DNA of 64,000 nt from Martinezella lusitana. Lineage in GTDB: Bacteria > Pseudomonadota > Alphaproteobacteria > Rhizobiales > Rhizobiaceae. Positions 25,378 through 33,457 of the stretch are shown here, piece by piece. The translations under genes were made by a program, and so were the position numbers. The notes below the pieces were generated by a model. The model searched no databases. It saw only the letters and a list, made by a program, of their open reading frames with translations, and was not told the DNA's origin. Position 1 is the stretch's first letter, and each line of letters starts with the position of its first letter. The stretch covers positions 158,349 through 222,348 of the forward strand of contig NZ_WUEY01000011.1 in the NCBI RefSeq assembly GCF_010668395.1, written 5' to 3'.

Positions 25378-26145
25378 ATGCCGCATCTCAGATGGTCGCG
25401 CCTCATGCTTGCGACGGTGACGCTCCTCATTGCCGCCGGAGGCGTGCTCGCCCAGGAGAGGCATTCCAAGGAGCCCCGCATCGAGCCGGAATCCATTCAA
25501 GCGCTCAAGACGATGGGCGAACATCTGCAATCGCTGCAGACTTTCAGCCTGAAGGCAACGACGACCTCTGAAGTCGTCCTCGACACCGATCAGAAGCTGG
25601 AAATCGGCGGCACCGCGACTTACGAGGTAAGGCGGCCCGACCATCTGCGCATCGATCTCACCACCGATGTCGTCCATGGTGAACTGGTCTATGACGGCAA
25701 GACGCTTGTCTATGCCTCGCCCGACCAGCATGTCTACGCTCAGGTCCCGGCCCCAGCCACCATCAAAGCGACCCTGGAAGAGGCGGCGCAGAAATATCAT
25801 CTGGCTTTCCCACTGGCGGATCTCTTTTCCTGGGGAACGTCTGACGCGCCGATCAACCTGATCCACGAGGGTTTCTTCGTCGGCCATGCCTATATCAACG
25901 GCAAGGAAACCAATCACTGGGCCTACCGGGGCCCTGATCAGGACGCCGAAATCTGGATCGCTGCGGAAGGCAGCCCGCTTCCCCTGAAGATTTCACTGGT
26001 CGATCGGGAAGACCTCACCCGGCCGCGGATCACCTCTATCCTGGAATGGACGGAAAACGCCACGATCCCCGACGATACCTTCGTCTACACGCCGGCGGAA
26101 GGCGCACAGAAAATCAAGTTCCTGGGCGAGGGAGACAAGAAATGA
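25378..26145 (+). CDS. Periplasmic DUF2092 protein (LolA-like fold)
   Basis: The protein has 255 residues with a signal peptide (LMLATVTLLIAAGGVLAQ). The body has the DUF2092 order: ALKTMGEHLQSLQTFSLKA, YEVRRPDHLRIDL, a LVYDGKTLVYASPDQHVYA strand pair and AEIWIAAEGSPLPLKI, all features of a LolA/LppX-like half-barrel that binds lipids or hydrophobic ligands. Purine-rich AAGGAAGG precedes the ATG. It overlaps the next start (ATGA), so the two products probably act together. Confidence 0.85.
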   Translation: MPHLRWSRLMLATVTLLIAAGGVLAQERHSKEPRIEPESIQALKTMGEHLQSLQTFSLKATTTSEVVLDTDQKLEIGGTATYEVRRPDHLRIDLTTDVVHGELVYDGKTLVYASPDQHVYAQVPAPATIKATLEEAAQKYHLAFPLADLFSWGTSDAPINLIHEGFFVGHAYINGKETNHWAYRGPDQDAEIWIAAEGSPLPLKISLVDREDLTRPRITSILEWTENATIPDDTFVYTPAEGAQKIKFLGEGDKK

Positions 26146-26825
26146 AGAAGCCCGGCACGTTCCTATGCGCACTTCTCGTCACCGCCTTGGTTGCCCCGCA
26201 TGTCGCCGAGGCGAGAGGCGGCTTCGGCGGCCGGGTGCCGCGCATGAATTTTGGTGGCGGCGGCTTCCACGGAGGCGTTCATCCCGGCGGCGGCAACTTT
26301 CGCGGCTTCAATGCGCCAACACATTTCCAACCCCGTTTTCATCCGGGCGGCAATCCCCACCCGGCCCATGGACCGCGACCGGCGCCGCACCCGGCTCCTC
26401 ATCCGGCCCCACAACCCGCGCCGCATCCGAACCCGTCCGGGCTTCACCCTCATCCGCCGACGCCGACACCCCATCCAAACCCGCATCCCGGTCCACATCC
26501 CTATCCGGGGCCACATCCATATCCTGGCCCGGGCCCACACCCATATCCGGGACCGGGGCCATTCCCTGGCCCGCATCCTGTGCCTTACGCACCACTTCCT
26601 CCGCCACCCGGTCCCTATTGGCCCGGATATTGGGGTCCCGGGCCGGCTGCCGTCTGGGGAGCAGCAACGGCTGTCGCGGTTGGATCCGTTATTGCCACGC
26701 TCCCGCCCGCATGCTCCGCGGTCGTCGTGAATGGCGTGTCCTATCAGGACTGCGGCGGGAATTGGTTCGAACCGCAATATAACGGTCATGCCGTCGTTTA
26801 TGTCGCGGTCAAGGATCCCAGATAG
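26142..26825 (+). CDS. Secreted Gly- and His/Pro-rich protein
   Basis: The protein has 227 residues with a signal peptide (MKKPGTFLCALLVTALVAPHVAEA), then a Gly-rich stretch, then about 100 residues of short PHP-type repeats (PHPNPHPGPHPYPGPHP-like, at about 26380-26590), then a hydrophobic AAVWGAATAVAVGSVIATLPP helix and a C-terminal domain with two Cys (PACSAVVVNGVSYQDC) and NWFEPQYNG. The tail resembles the DUF6515/DUF3300-like secreted proteins of proteobacteria. The His-rich repeat could bind metal (inference). It is translationally coupled to the DUF2092 gene. Confidence 0.8.
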   Translation: MKKPGTFLCALLVTALVAPHVAEARGGFGGRVPRMNFGGGGFHGGVHPGGGNFRGFNAPTHFQPRFHPGGNPHPAHGPRPAPHPAPHPAPQPAPHPNPSGLHPHPPTPTPHPNPHPGPHPYPGPHPYPGPGPHPYPGPGPFPGPHPVPYAPLPPPPGPYWPGYWGPGPAAVWGAATAVAVGSVIATLPPACSAVVVNGVSYQDCGGNWFEPQYNGHAVVYVAVKDPR

Positions 26826-26835
26826 GAACGCCCAA

Positions 26836-26860
26836 CGCGGTGACGGCGCACATCACCGCG
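26836..26860 (+). terminator. Hairpin after the His/Pro-rich gene
   Basis: A perfect 8-bp stem CGCGGTGA / TCACCGCG with a 9-nt loop starts 10 bp after the stop. There is no T run. It likely closes the box F operon. Confidence 0.4.
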
Positions 26861-27008
26861 GCATCGCAGCAGTTCGGCACAACGACGGACGTGACAGGTA
26901 AGCATTTACATCGATACCCATGGCAAACAGCCGGAATGTCGACAGCTATTCGACAAGCCTGTCCGGAAGGCGCCAGATCACTGCCCCTCGGAAGCAAAGG
27001 AGATGAGG

Positions 27009-27431
27009 ATGAGGAAGACCGGCAGATTATTTTGTGGATTCTTATTGGCGGGGATGGTCTCCGCAGGCATCGCGAGAGCCGAGACAATCAGCTATGCGGA
27101 TGCGGTCACGACACTGGCGAAGGATTGTGGCGCCGACATCAAGAAACTCTGCAAGGGGATCAACCTCGGCAGCGGCCGCGTTGCCGATTGCCTGAAGCAG
27201 AATGCAGCGAAGGTCTCACCGACCTGCACCGCATCTCTTTCCAATGTCACGACCTCGATCCAGCAACGCGAGGATGCGCAGACGGCCTATGAAAAGGTTT
27301 GCGCCCATGACATGGCTCAGCATTGCCGAGGCATCAAGGGAGACGGCTACATACTTGCCTGCCTGATAAAGACACAGCGTCTGGTCGGCAACAAATGCAA
27401 CCAGGCAATCACCGATGCGGGATGGAGATGA
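27009..27431 (+). CDS. Secreted Cys-rich repeat protein (GLG1-like Cys-rich family)
   Basis: The protein has 140 residues from the ATG at 27009, with AGGAG 6 bp upstream; an ATG at 27003 is too close to the ribosome site. A signal peptide (LFCGFLLAGMVSAGIARA) is followed by two Cys-rich units: C-x6-C-K-G ... C-L-K-Q-N ... C and C-A-H-D-M-A-Q-H-C-R-G ... C-L ... C, the pattern of the cysteine-rich Golgi-type repeat also found in secreted bacterial proteins. Role unknown. The upstream CATTTACATCGATACCC (about 26907) only partly resembles the regulon box. Confidence 0.8.
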   Translation: MRKTGRLFCGFLLAGMVSAGIARAETISYADAVTTLAKDCGADIKKLCKGINLGSGRVADCLKQNAAKVSPTCTASLSNVTTSIQQREDAQTAYEKVCAHDMAQHCRGIKGDGYILACLIKTQRLVGNKCNQAITDAGWR

Positions 27432-27436
27432 GACCC

Positions 27437-28015
27437 ATGAACGTCAAAGCAAGCATCATGACCGCCTTGGCATTCGCGCTGGTCATTCCAGCCTATGCGA
27501 CGGCGCAGCAAGTGTCGGAACAGCGCATCGTCTCCGGCCTCGGTAAACTTACAGGCGCAGCGCCGATCGTCGATGTCGAACTTCTGCGCCAGGAGGCTAT
27601 GAGCGCCTCCGGAAAGGACATGGCCGGGCTTCCCAATTGGAGCAAGGTCGCCCACCTCCCGCAAATGGTCGTGGAAGTCGATTTCCAGAACGACTCCGTT
27701 GCGATCGAACCGGAATCCTATCGCACATTGGGGTTGATCGCCGACGCCCTCCACCACCCGAACCTCTGGGACTACAAATTCCTGGTCGTCGGTCACACCA
27801 GTTCGACGGGAAGCGATCAGCACAACCTCGATCTCAGCCAGCAGCGCGCGGACGCAATCAAGGAAATCCTCGCGACCACCTTCGCCGTTTCACCGGATCG
27901 CCTCTTTGCGGTCGGCGTCGGCAAGTATTTCCCCATCGCCGGCACAAAGTCGGAGGCGGCTGACAATCGCCGCGTTCAGCTCTTCAACCTCGGTCTCCTG
28001 ACGCGAAAGCCTTGA
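27437..28015 (+). CDS. OmpA-family periplasmic/outer-membrane protein
   Basis: The protein has 192 residues from the ATG at 27437 (GGAGATGAG upstream), 5 bp after the Cys-rich gene and so co-transcribed with it. A signal peptide (ALAFALVIPAYATA) precedes a short linker and an OmpA C-terminal peptidoglycan-binding domain: VEVDFQNDSVAIEPESYRTL, LVVGHTSSTGSDQHNLDLS, LSQQRADAIKEIL and a final ADNRRVQLFNL in the NRRV position. No barrel or lipobox is seen, so it probably anchors to the wall as a soluble periplasmic protein. Confidence 0.85.
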   Translation: MNVKASIMTALAFALVIPAYATAQQVSEQRIVSGLGKLTGAAPIVDVELLRQEAMSASGKDMAGLPNWSKVAHLPQMVVEVDFQNDSVAIEPESYRTLGLIADALHHPNLWDYKFLVVGHTSSTGSDQHNLDLSQQRADAIKEILATTFAVSPDRLFAVGVGKYFPIAGTKSEAADNRRVQLFNLGLLTRKP

Positions 28016-28049
28016 GAATCGAAAACAATTCCTGATTCCACTCAATCAC

Positions 28050-28091
28050 GACATGCTCCCCGGCACGCCTGCCGTCGCCAGGGAGCATGTC
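28050..28091. terminator. Bidirectional hairpin between ompA-like and gntR genes
   Basis: A perfect 11-bp inverted repeat GACATGCTCCC / GGGAGCATGTC with a 20-nt loop lies between the convergent ends of the OmpA-like gene (28015) and the GntR gene (28159). It probably stops transcripts from both sides. Confidence 0.5.
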
Positions 28092-28158
28092 CATCCGCCG
28101 CTTGGGTCTCGCGGTCTCTATTTGGAAGCTTCAGCGCGACAGGGACCGCAGATACGCT

Positions 28159-28875
28159 CTACAGCCCTTCCTCCCTGGCATATGCCGCCAGCAGGTCGCG
28201 AAAATCCTTCTCGGGCGTTGCTTTCAACAATGCGCGGGTGGTGATGGCTTCGATATGATCGATCATCAGGGCGCGCGCCTTGTCGCGGTCTGCCTGGGCG
28301 AGGGCGACGATCAGTTCCCGGTGCTCGGAAACGGCACAGTCCGGGGAATGCGGGCGGCCGTAGAGCGACAGGATGAGCGATGACCGGGAAACGAGCTCCG
28401 TCACGTAGCGCGACAGCACGTCGTTTTCGGTAAGCGTCGCGAGCAGCACATGGAATTCGCCGGAAAGCTGGATCGAGGCGGACGCGTTGTTGACCTTTGC
28501 ATTGTCCTCCGCATCGACATGGGCTTCAAGCTGGCGGATCTGCTGCGACGTCAGCTTGCCGGCCAGCGTATCCACCACCAGCGCCTCGAGCACCCGGCGC
28601 ACGGCCAGGATGCTGCGGCCATCTTCGAGGCTCGGCTGAGCGACGCAGGCGCCCTTGTGCGGACGCAGCTCGATCAGGCCTTCGCCGTTGAGCCGGGCGA
28701 GCGCCTGCCGGACGATCGTCCTGCTCACGCCGAGCCGATCGCCGATCGAATCCTCAGGAAGCTTCGCCCCCGCCGCCAGAACCTGATCGAGGATCGCGCG
28801 CTTCAGGATGCGGTAGACGGCATCGGATTTGGAGACGGCAGATTTCTGATTCTTATCACTGGAATTGGGTGCCAT
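28159..28875 (-). CDS. GntR-family regulator, FCD (FadR) subfamily
   Basis: The protein has 238 residues. The N-terminal winged helix includes VYRILKRAILDQVLAAGAKL and LGVSRTIVRQALARLNGEGLIEL. The C-terminal FCD ligand domain keeps the metal-binding His series (SGEFHVLLA, SEHRELIVAL, MIDHIEAI). It probably represses the adjacent amidohydrolase and transporter genes, releasing DNA on binding a pathway metabolite. The likely operator is the perfect palindrome at 31673-31686. AGGA lies 6 bp before the ATG. A hairpin separates it from the upstream amidohydrolase, so it may also have its own promoter. Confidence 0.9.
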   Translation of the reverse strand: MAPNSSDKNQKSAVSKSDAVYRILKRAILDQVLAAGAKLPEDSIGDRLGVSRTIVRQALARLNGEGLIELRPHKGACVAQPSLEDGRSILAVRRVLEALVVDTLAGKLTSQQIRQLEAHVDAEDNAKVNNASASIQLSGEFHVLLATLTENDVLSRYVTELVSRSSLILSLYGRPHSPDCAVSEHRELIVALAQADRDKARALMIDHIEAITTRALLKATPEKDFRDLLAAYAREEGL

Positions 28876-28951
28876 GATCGTCCTGACCTAATATCCAAGA
28901 ATGCAACAAAGGGAAGCTTCGCACGTCGGGGAGGCAAGACGTTCCCCCGAT

Positions 28952-28978
28952 GCGAGCCGGCCGCCCTGGCCGGCTCGC
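28952..28978 (-). terminator. Hairpin between the cytosine-deaminase-like gene and gntR
   Basis: A perfect 11-bp stem GCGAGCCGGCC / GGCCGGCTCGC with a 5-nt loop lies 25 bp after the stop of the upstream gene on the minus strand. It probably limits read-through into the regulator gene. Confidence 0.55.
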
Positions 28979-29002
28979 TCGTTGCGTTGCCTGTCGGTGC
29001 GG

Positions 29003-30196
29003 CTAGCCGATATGCGGTAGCGCGTCGCTTGGCACGCCGTCGCGCACCACGACCCGGCCGCGGCGAATGACCGTTCGGCGCTGCGGCGTCAGCGCGACCG
29101 CCTCGGCGAGAGTTCGGGCCGGCACGAGCACCACGTCGCCGTGGCAGCCGCTCGACAAGCCGTAGTCGGCAAGAGCGATGCCCTCGGCGCTGCCGAAGGT
29201 GCAGATCCGCGCCATTTCCGCGAGATCGGCATCGTTGGTCATGCCGTTGCGCTGCGCCAGGTACTTTGCCCGTTCCAGCATGTCGCCATTGCCCCAGGGC
29301 TCCCAAGTGCCCTGGATGCCGTCGGAACCGGATGCGAGAACAATGCCCGCCTGGCGCATGGCCCGCAGCGGCAATGCAGGCCCGGAGGGGCTGCCGACCG
29401 TCATGACCGCAATTCTTTCGGCGGCGAGAGCATCGACAAGCGCGCGCTGCCTCGGCGCGTCCAGCATGCCGAGGCAATAGGCGTGGCTCACCATCACCTT
29501 GCCCTGCATGGACAGGGCCCGGGTTCGTTCGACGATCAGTTCGAGACAGAAGGCGCCAAGCTCGCCCGGCTCGTGCAGGTGGATATCGATCGGCTTTCCG
29601 TAGCGCTCGGCAAGCCCGAAGATCGCGTCAAGATGATGGACGGGATTGCGATCTATGCTTGCCGGGTCGATGCCACCGACGATGTCGGCGCCCGCCTTCA
29701 GCGCTGCTTCCATCAGTTCGAGCGTCCCCTCGCGCACGAGCATGCCGCTCTGCGGAAAGGCGACGATCTGCACATCGACCAGATCGCGAAAGGCCTCTCG
29801 CGTCTCGATGACACCCTCGATATTGGAAATGCCGATTTCTGTATCCACGTCGACGTGACTACGGATATGCAGCACGCCGAGGGCAAGCGTCTGCAGGATC
29901 TGCCGTGCAGACTGCCGGCGGGCGTCGATGCCGAGCTCCCGCTTCGCCTGCCTGTCGGCCAGGATACGGTCGTTGCGCGTCGGCCCGACATGGTTCTCGA
30001 ACCAGTCCATGCCGATCAGAGTCTTGTCGAGGTGGGTATGCGCCTCGACCAATCCCGGTAGGGCGACATGGTCGCTGCCATCGATCTCGACTGCCGCGCT
30101 TTCGCTATGGCCATCGGCAAAACGACCGTTCAGAATGTAGAGATCCGTCGCCTCGCCGCCGAACGGCCTGACGTTGCGGATGAGAATATCGTTCAT
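29003..30196 (-). CDS. Cytosine deaminase-like amidohydrolase
   Basis: The protein has 397 residues. Metal-site motifs of the CodA group are in order: EAHTHLDKTLIG (about 57-68), IDIHLHEPGELGAF, MVSHAYCLG and ASGSDGIQGTWEPWGNGDML. These enzymes deaminate or hydrolyse N-heterocycles such as cytosine, isoguanine or triazine-derived rings. A GTG at 30199 directly precedes the ATG at 30196; AGGAG is 6 or 9 bp away, so either could be used. It lies 40 bp downstream of a second amidohydrolase on the same strand, so the two form one operon and may act on the same substrate in sequence. Confidence 0.87.
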   Translation of the reverse strand: MNDILIRNVRPFGGEATDLYILNGRFADGHSESAAVEIDGSDHVALPGLVEAHTHLDKTLIGMDWFENHVGPTRNDRILADRQAKRELGIDARRQSARQILQTLALGVLHIRSHVDVDTEIGISNIEGVIETREAFRDLVDVQIVAFPQSGMLVREGTLELMEAALKAGADIVGGIDPASIDRNPVHHLDAIFGLAERYGKPIDIHLHEPGELGAFCLELIVERTRALSMQGKVMVSHAYCLGMLDAPRQRALVDALAAERIAVMTVGSPSGPALPLRAMRQAGIVLASGSDGIQGTWEPWGNGDMLERAKYLAQRNGMTNDADLAEMARICTFGSAEGIALADYGLSSGCHGDVVLVPARTLAEAVALTPQRRTVIRRGRVVVRDGVPSDALPHIG

Positions 30197-30236
30197 CACC
30201 TGGTACTCCTGTCCATTGTCGAAATTGACATGCGGT

Positions 30237-31604
30237 TCATGCCAGCCCAGCCCGTTCCATCATCAGGTGGAAGGCGCGCTCGGCGCGGTCGAGGATCGCG
30301 TCTTCATCATGATCCACGAGCCGGCGCGCGCGCATCAGAACCCGGCCGCCGACAATGGTCGTGTCGACGTCCGCGCCATTGGCGAAGCGCGTAAGCCGCT
30401 GGACGGGATGAGCCGGCGGCCAGAGATGCGGCTGCCGCATGTTGACGAGAATGATATCAGCACGTTTGCCCGGCTCGAGCGAGCCGATTTCCTGCTCCAT
30501 CGAGAGCGCCAGCGCCCCTTCGATGGTCGCCATTTCCAGAAGCTGCATCGGTGGCAGAATGCTGTCGTCCCGGAAATGCCGCGCGTGATAGCGATGTGCC
30601 TGAAACATGTTGCGGAACATGTCGAAAGACCGGTCGGGAGCGGCGGCATCCGTGCCAAGCGAGACCGTCACGCCGCCCTCCATCAACTCCGTCGCGGGGC
30701 AGCGGCCGGATACCGACATCAGGGCGCTCGGATTATGAGCGACCTTGGCGCCGGTGCGCTTCAACACGGCGATATCCTCATCGGTCAGTTCGATGCAATG
30801 CGCCAGCAGCGACCGGTGGTCGAACAGATCGAGCCGCGCGGCATTGGCGGCGATGGATCCCTCGCGATGGCCATCCTGAACAAGCAGCACGCCTTTTTCA
30901 CGCGCAAGGTCGCGTACGTGCCGGGATAGATTGTATACGATATCACTTTTCAATTCTTGAGCATCAAAGACGGGAAGCGAGAGCGCGACCGTCAGGCGAT
31001 CGTTCACAGCCGTCCACGCATCGACAAGCCCGGCGCACACATCCAATTGCGTGCGAGGATCCACGACAATATCTGTATACGATTTTTGCGTGTAGTTGCG
31101 ATAAGCGTGCGGCACGGTCGGTCGGTTCGGTCCGACGGCAAGCACCTCGCGCACCCCCATTTCAGCCACAGCGGCGAGATGGGCTTGCGCCGCGTCCGGC
31201 GCTTCGGTGCGCATGATGTCCGGTCCGCCCCCGAACAGCAGCGCGGCGGTCGTCGTGCCGCATTTTATGCGCTCGAGCGCCGACAAGGCGGCCTCGGCCG
31301 CCCAGAATTCGGTATCCGTGGCAGTGGCATAGATATGGCCGGTGGTATCCATCCATTCGGTGGAATCGCTGCCTAACCCCTTGGTCAGCATATGTCCGGC
31401 GTGCGCGTGCGTATCGACGAATCCGGGCATGACCGCCATGCCGGCGGCATCGATGCGCTCGATCGCCGCGTCGATTTCCGGCGGCTGATCGAAGACGGCG
31501 GCAATGCGGCCATCCTCAATCAAGACGTGTCCGTTCTCAAGAATGCGGCGATCCGCATCCAGGGTGATGACCACGCCGTTCGTGATCAACAGTGATTTCA
31601 TCAT
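30237..31604 (-). CDS. Amidohydrolase of the AtzB/TrzN/SAH-deaminase type
   Basis: The protein has 455 residues from the ATG at 31604 (GGGAGG 6 bp upstream); the longer open frame to 31721 runs through the divergent promoter. The HxH metal motif is DTHAHAGH (about residue 63). Later come LLAHCIELTDEDI and VAHNPSALMSVSGRCP, and the metal Asp in SLGTDAAAPDRSFDMF. The middle His-Glu motif is unusual (QDGHREGS where HxxE is common). Members remove amino, chloro or methylthio groups from purine-like or triazine rings; the substrate here is unknown. It is divergent from an ABC transporter that probably imports the substrate. Confidence 0.87.
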   Translation of the reverse strand: MMKSLLITNGVVITLDADRRILENGHVLIEDGRIAAVFDQPPEIDAAIERIDAAGMAVMPGFVDTHAHAGHMLTKGLGSDSTEWMDTTGHIYATATDTEFWAAEAALSALERIKCGTTTAALLFGGGPDIMRTEAPDAAQAHLAAVAEMGVREVLAVGPNRPTVPHAYRNYTQKSYTDIVVDPRTQLDVCAGLVDAWTAVNDRLTVALSLPVFDAQELKSDIVYNLSRHVRDLAREKGVLLVQDGHREGSIAANAARLDLFDHRSLLAHCIELTDEDIAVLKRTGAKVAHNPSALMSVSGRCPATELMEGGVTVSLGTDAAAPDRSFDMFRNMFQAHRYHARHFRDDSILPPMQLLEMATIEGALALSMEQEIGSLEPGKRADIILVNMRQPHLWPPAHPVQRLTRFANGADVDTTIVGGRVLMRARRLVDHDEDAILDRAERAFHLMMERAGLA

Positions 31605-31672
31605 CTCATTCCTCCCTTGAGCGATCGGCGCTCCATTCGTCAAACCGGTAAAAGCGAGTCTTTGCGCCTTGC

Positions 31673-31686
31673 TATTGTATACAATA
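31673..31686. promoter_or_regulatory. Perfect palindrome, probable GntR operator
   Basis: TATTGTATACAATA is a perfect 14-bp palindrome in the 154-bp gap between the divergent amidohydrolase and transporter genes. TTGTATACAA cores of this kind are typical operators of FCD-type GntR proteins, and such a protein is encoded at the end of the minus-strand operon. One site could control both arms. Confidence 0.75.
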
Positions 31687-31758
31687 TATGCATACTGATT
31701 AAGGGAGTAAATCGTATCCATTGAATTATTCGCAATGCATACGCAAAGGGAGATGCAA

Positions 31759-33330
31759 GTGAAAACCTATCTGAAGACCCTGCTGGCAGGGCTAGCCATC
31801 ATCATACCGCTGACGACGCCGTCGTTCGCAAAGACACTACGCTGGTCGTCGTCCGGCGACGTCATCTCGTACGACCCGAACGCCCAGGTCGACAGCTTCA
31901 CCCAGAGCGTTCATCACATGGTGTTCGATCCGCTGGTGCGCCGTAACAAGAACCTGCAGCTCGAGCCGGCGCTTGCGACCTCCTGGGAGGTGATCTCGCC
32001 GACACGCTGGCGCTTCAAGCTGCGTCAGGGCGTCAAGTTCCATGAGGGCCAGCCCTTCAACGCCGACGACGTCGTCGCCACGATCCTGCGTGAGATCGAT
32101 CCGGGCTCGCGCAACCGCGAGAACCTGCCGGCCGTCATCGGTGCCGAAAAGGTCGACGACTACACCGTCGACATCATTCTTCGCGGCCCCTATCCGCTGC
32201 TTCTCAACGACCTCGCCGCCGTCTACATCATGAGCAAGCCGTGGATGATGGAGCATGACGCCCTGAAGCCGGGCAACGCATCGACCGGCGTCACCACCTA
32301 CGCCAGCAACCATGCCAACGGCACCGGCCCGTTCAAGCTCGTCAGCTATGAGCCGGACGCAAAATCGGTTTTCGCCGTGAATGAGAGCTGGTGGGACAAG
32401 CCCCAGCACAATCTGACGGGCGTGGAATACCGCCCGATCGCCTCGGATGCCACGCGCGTTGCGGCGCTTCTCTCCGGCGAGCTCGATATGATCGCGCCCA
32501 TCCCCTTGCAGGACATCGACCGTGTCAGCAACACGCCGGGACTGAAGGTGGTCGAAAACCCGTCGCTCCGCGAAATCTTCCTCGGCTTCAACTTCCGCCC
32601 GCAGCTTCATGCCATGCCGGGCAAGCCCAACCCGCTTCTGGACGTAAAGGTACGCCAGGCGCTGTGGCACGCCATCGATCTGAACACCATCCAGAAGCGG
32701 CTGATGCGCGGCAAGTCCCGCACGTCGGGCATGCTGGTCGCACCCGAGGTCACCGGTTACGACAAGACCATCGACGAGCCCCTTGCCTACGACCTGAAAA
32801 CCGCGAAATCGCTGATGGAGCAGGCCGGATACGCCGACGGCTTCCAGGTCGGCCTGAATTGCCCGAACGACCGCTACATCGCCGACGAGCAGATCTGCCT
32901 GGCGATTGCCTCCATGTGGGCCAAGATCGGCGTCAAGGCCAATGTCGGCGTCGAGAGCAAGACGACCTACTTCCCGCACCAGGACAATGGTGACTTCGAC
33001 ATCTACATGCTCGGCTGGGCATCGCTGCCGCCGATGGATGGCTACAGCGTCCTGCAGTCCCTGCTTGCCACCAATGACGGCACCTATGGCGGCAGCAACC
33101 CGAACGGTCTTTCGGACCCGAAGATCGATGCTCTTGCACGTTCGGCATCGACCGAGCTCGACGAAGGCAAGCGCGTCCAAATGCTGAAAGACGCCTTCCG
33201 CATCGCCCACGATCAGGCACTCTACCTGCCGCTGCACCAGCAGCCGGTTGCCTGGGCAATGAGCGACAAGGTCGATATTCCTCAGTTCGCTGACGAATAC
33301 GTACGTCCCTGGTTCGCCCAGATGAAGTGA
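31759..33330 (+). CDS. ABC transporter substrate-binding protein, peptide/nickel family
   Basis: The protein has 523 residues. The GTG at 31759 has GGGAG 6 bp upstream, while ATGs at 31735 and 31753 are poorly placed. A signal peptide (LKTLLAGLAIIIPLTTPSFA) is followed by a family 5 solute-binding fold: LRWSSSGDVISYDPN, the SWEVISPTRWRFKLRQGVKFHEGQPFNADDVVATI stretch and DVKVRQALWHAIDL. These bind peptides, opines, glycosides or other small molecules. It heads the operon SBP-permease-permease-double ATPase. The link to the two amidohydrolases suggests an N-containing small molecule as ligand. Confidence 0.9.
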   Translation: MKTYLKTLLAGLAIIIPLTTPSFAKTLRWSSSGDVISYDPNAQVDSFTQSVHHMVFDPLVRRNKNLQLEPALATSWEVISPTRWRFKLRQGVKFHEGQPFNADDVVATILREIDPGSRNRENLPAVIGAEKVDDYTVDIILRGPYPLLLNDLAAVYIMSKPWMMEHDALKPGNASTGVTTYASNHANGTGPFKLVSYEPDAKSVFAVNESWWDKPQHNLTGVEYRPIASDATRVAALLSGELDMIAPIPLQDIDRVSNTPGLKVVENPSLREIFLGFNFRPQLHAMPGKPNPLLDVKVRQALWHAIDLNTIQKRLMRGKSRTSGMLVAPEVTGYDKTIDEPLAYDLKTAKSLMEQAGYADGFQVGLNCPNDRYIADEQICLAIASMWAKIGVKANVGVESKTTYFPHQDNGDFDIYMLGWASLPPMDGYSVLQSLLATNDGTYGGSNPNGLSDPKIDALARSASTELDEGKRVQMLKDAFRIAHDQALYLPLHQQPVAWAMSDKVDIPQFADEYVRPWFAQMK

Positions 33331-33457
33331 ACCCGATAGCCCTGCATTGCTGTGCGATCCCGGACAGGACGTTCGGGATCGTCCTCAAGGCAAGGGAGCA
33401 AAGCAGCGCGTTTTTGAGGTTCCAGATTCTCGCCGCGCCCCTGCAAGGTATATTCCG

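Noticed and set aside
26380..26590. Short tandem repeats considered as a CRISPR-like or non-coding repeat array
   Set aside because: They are in-frame codons for a His/Pro-rich protein, of varying length and without unique spacers.
26900..26925. CATTTACATCGATACCC as a ninth regulon box before the Cys-rich gene
   Set aside because: It matches only the CATTTAC part and a distant TAC; the GTTACGTACT half is lost, so it is not counted.
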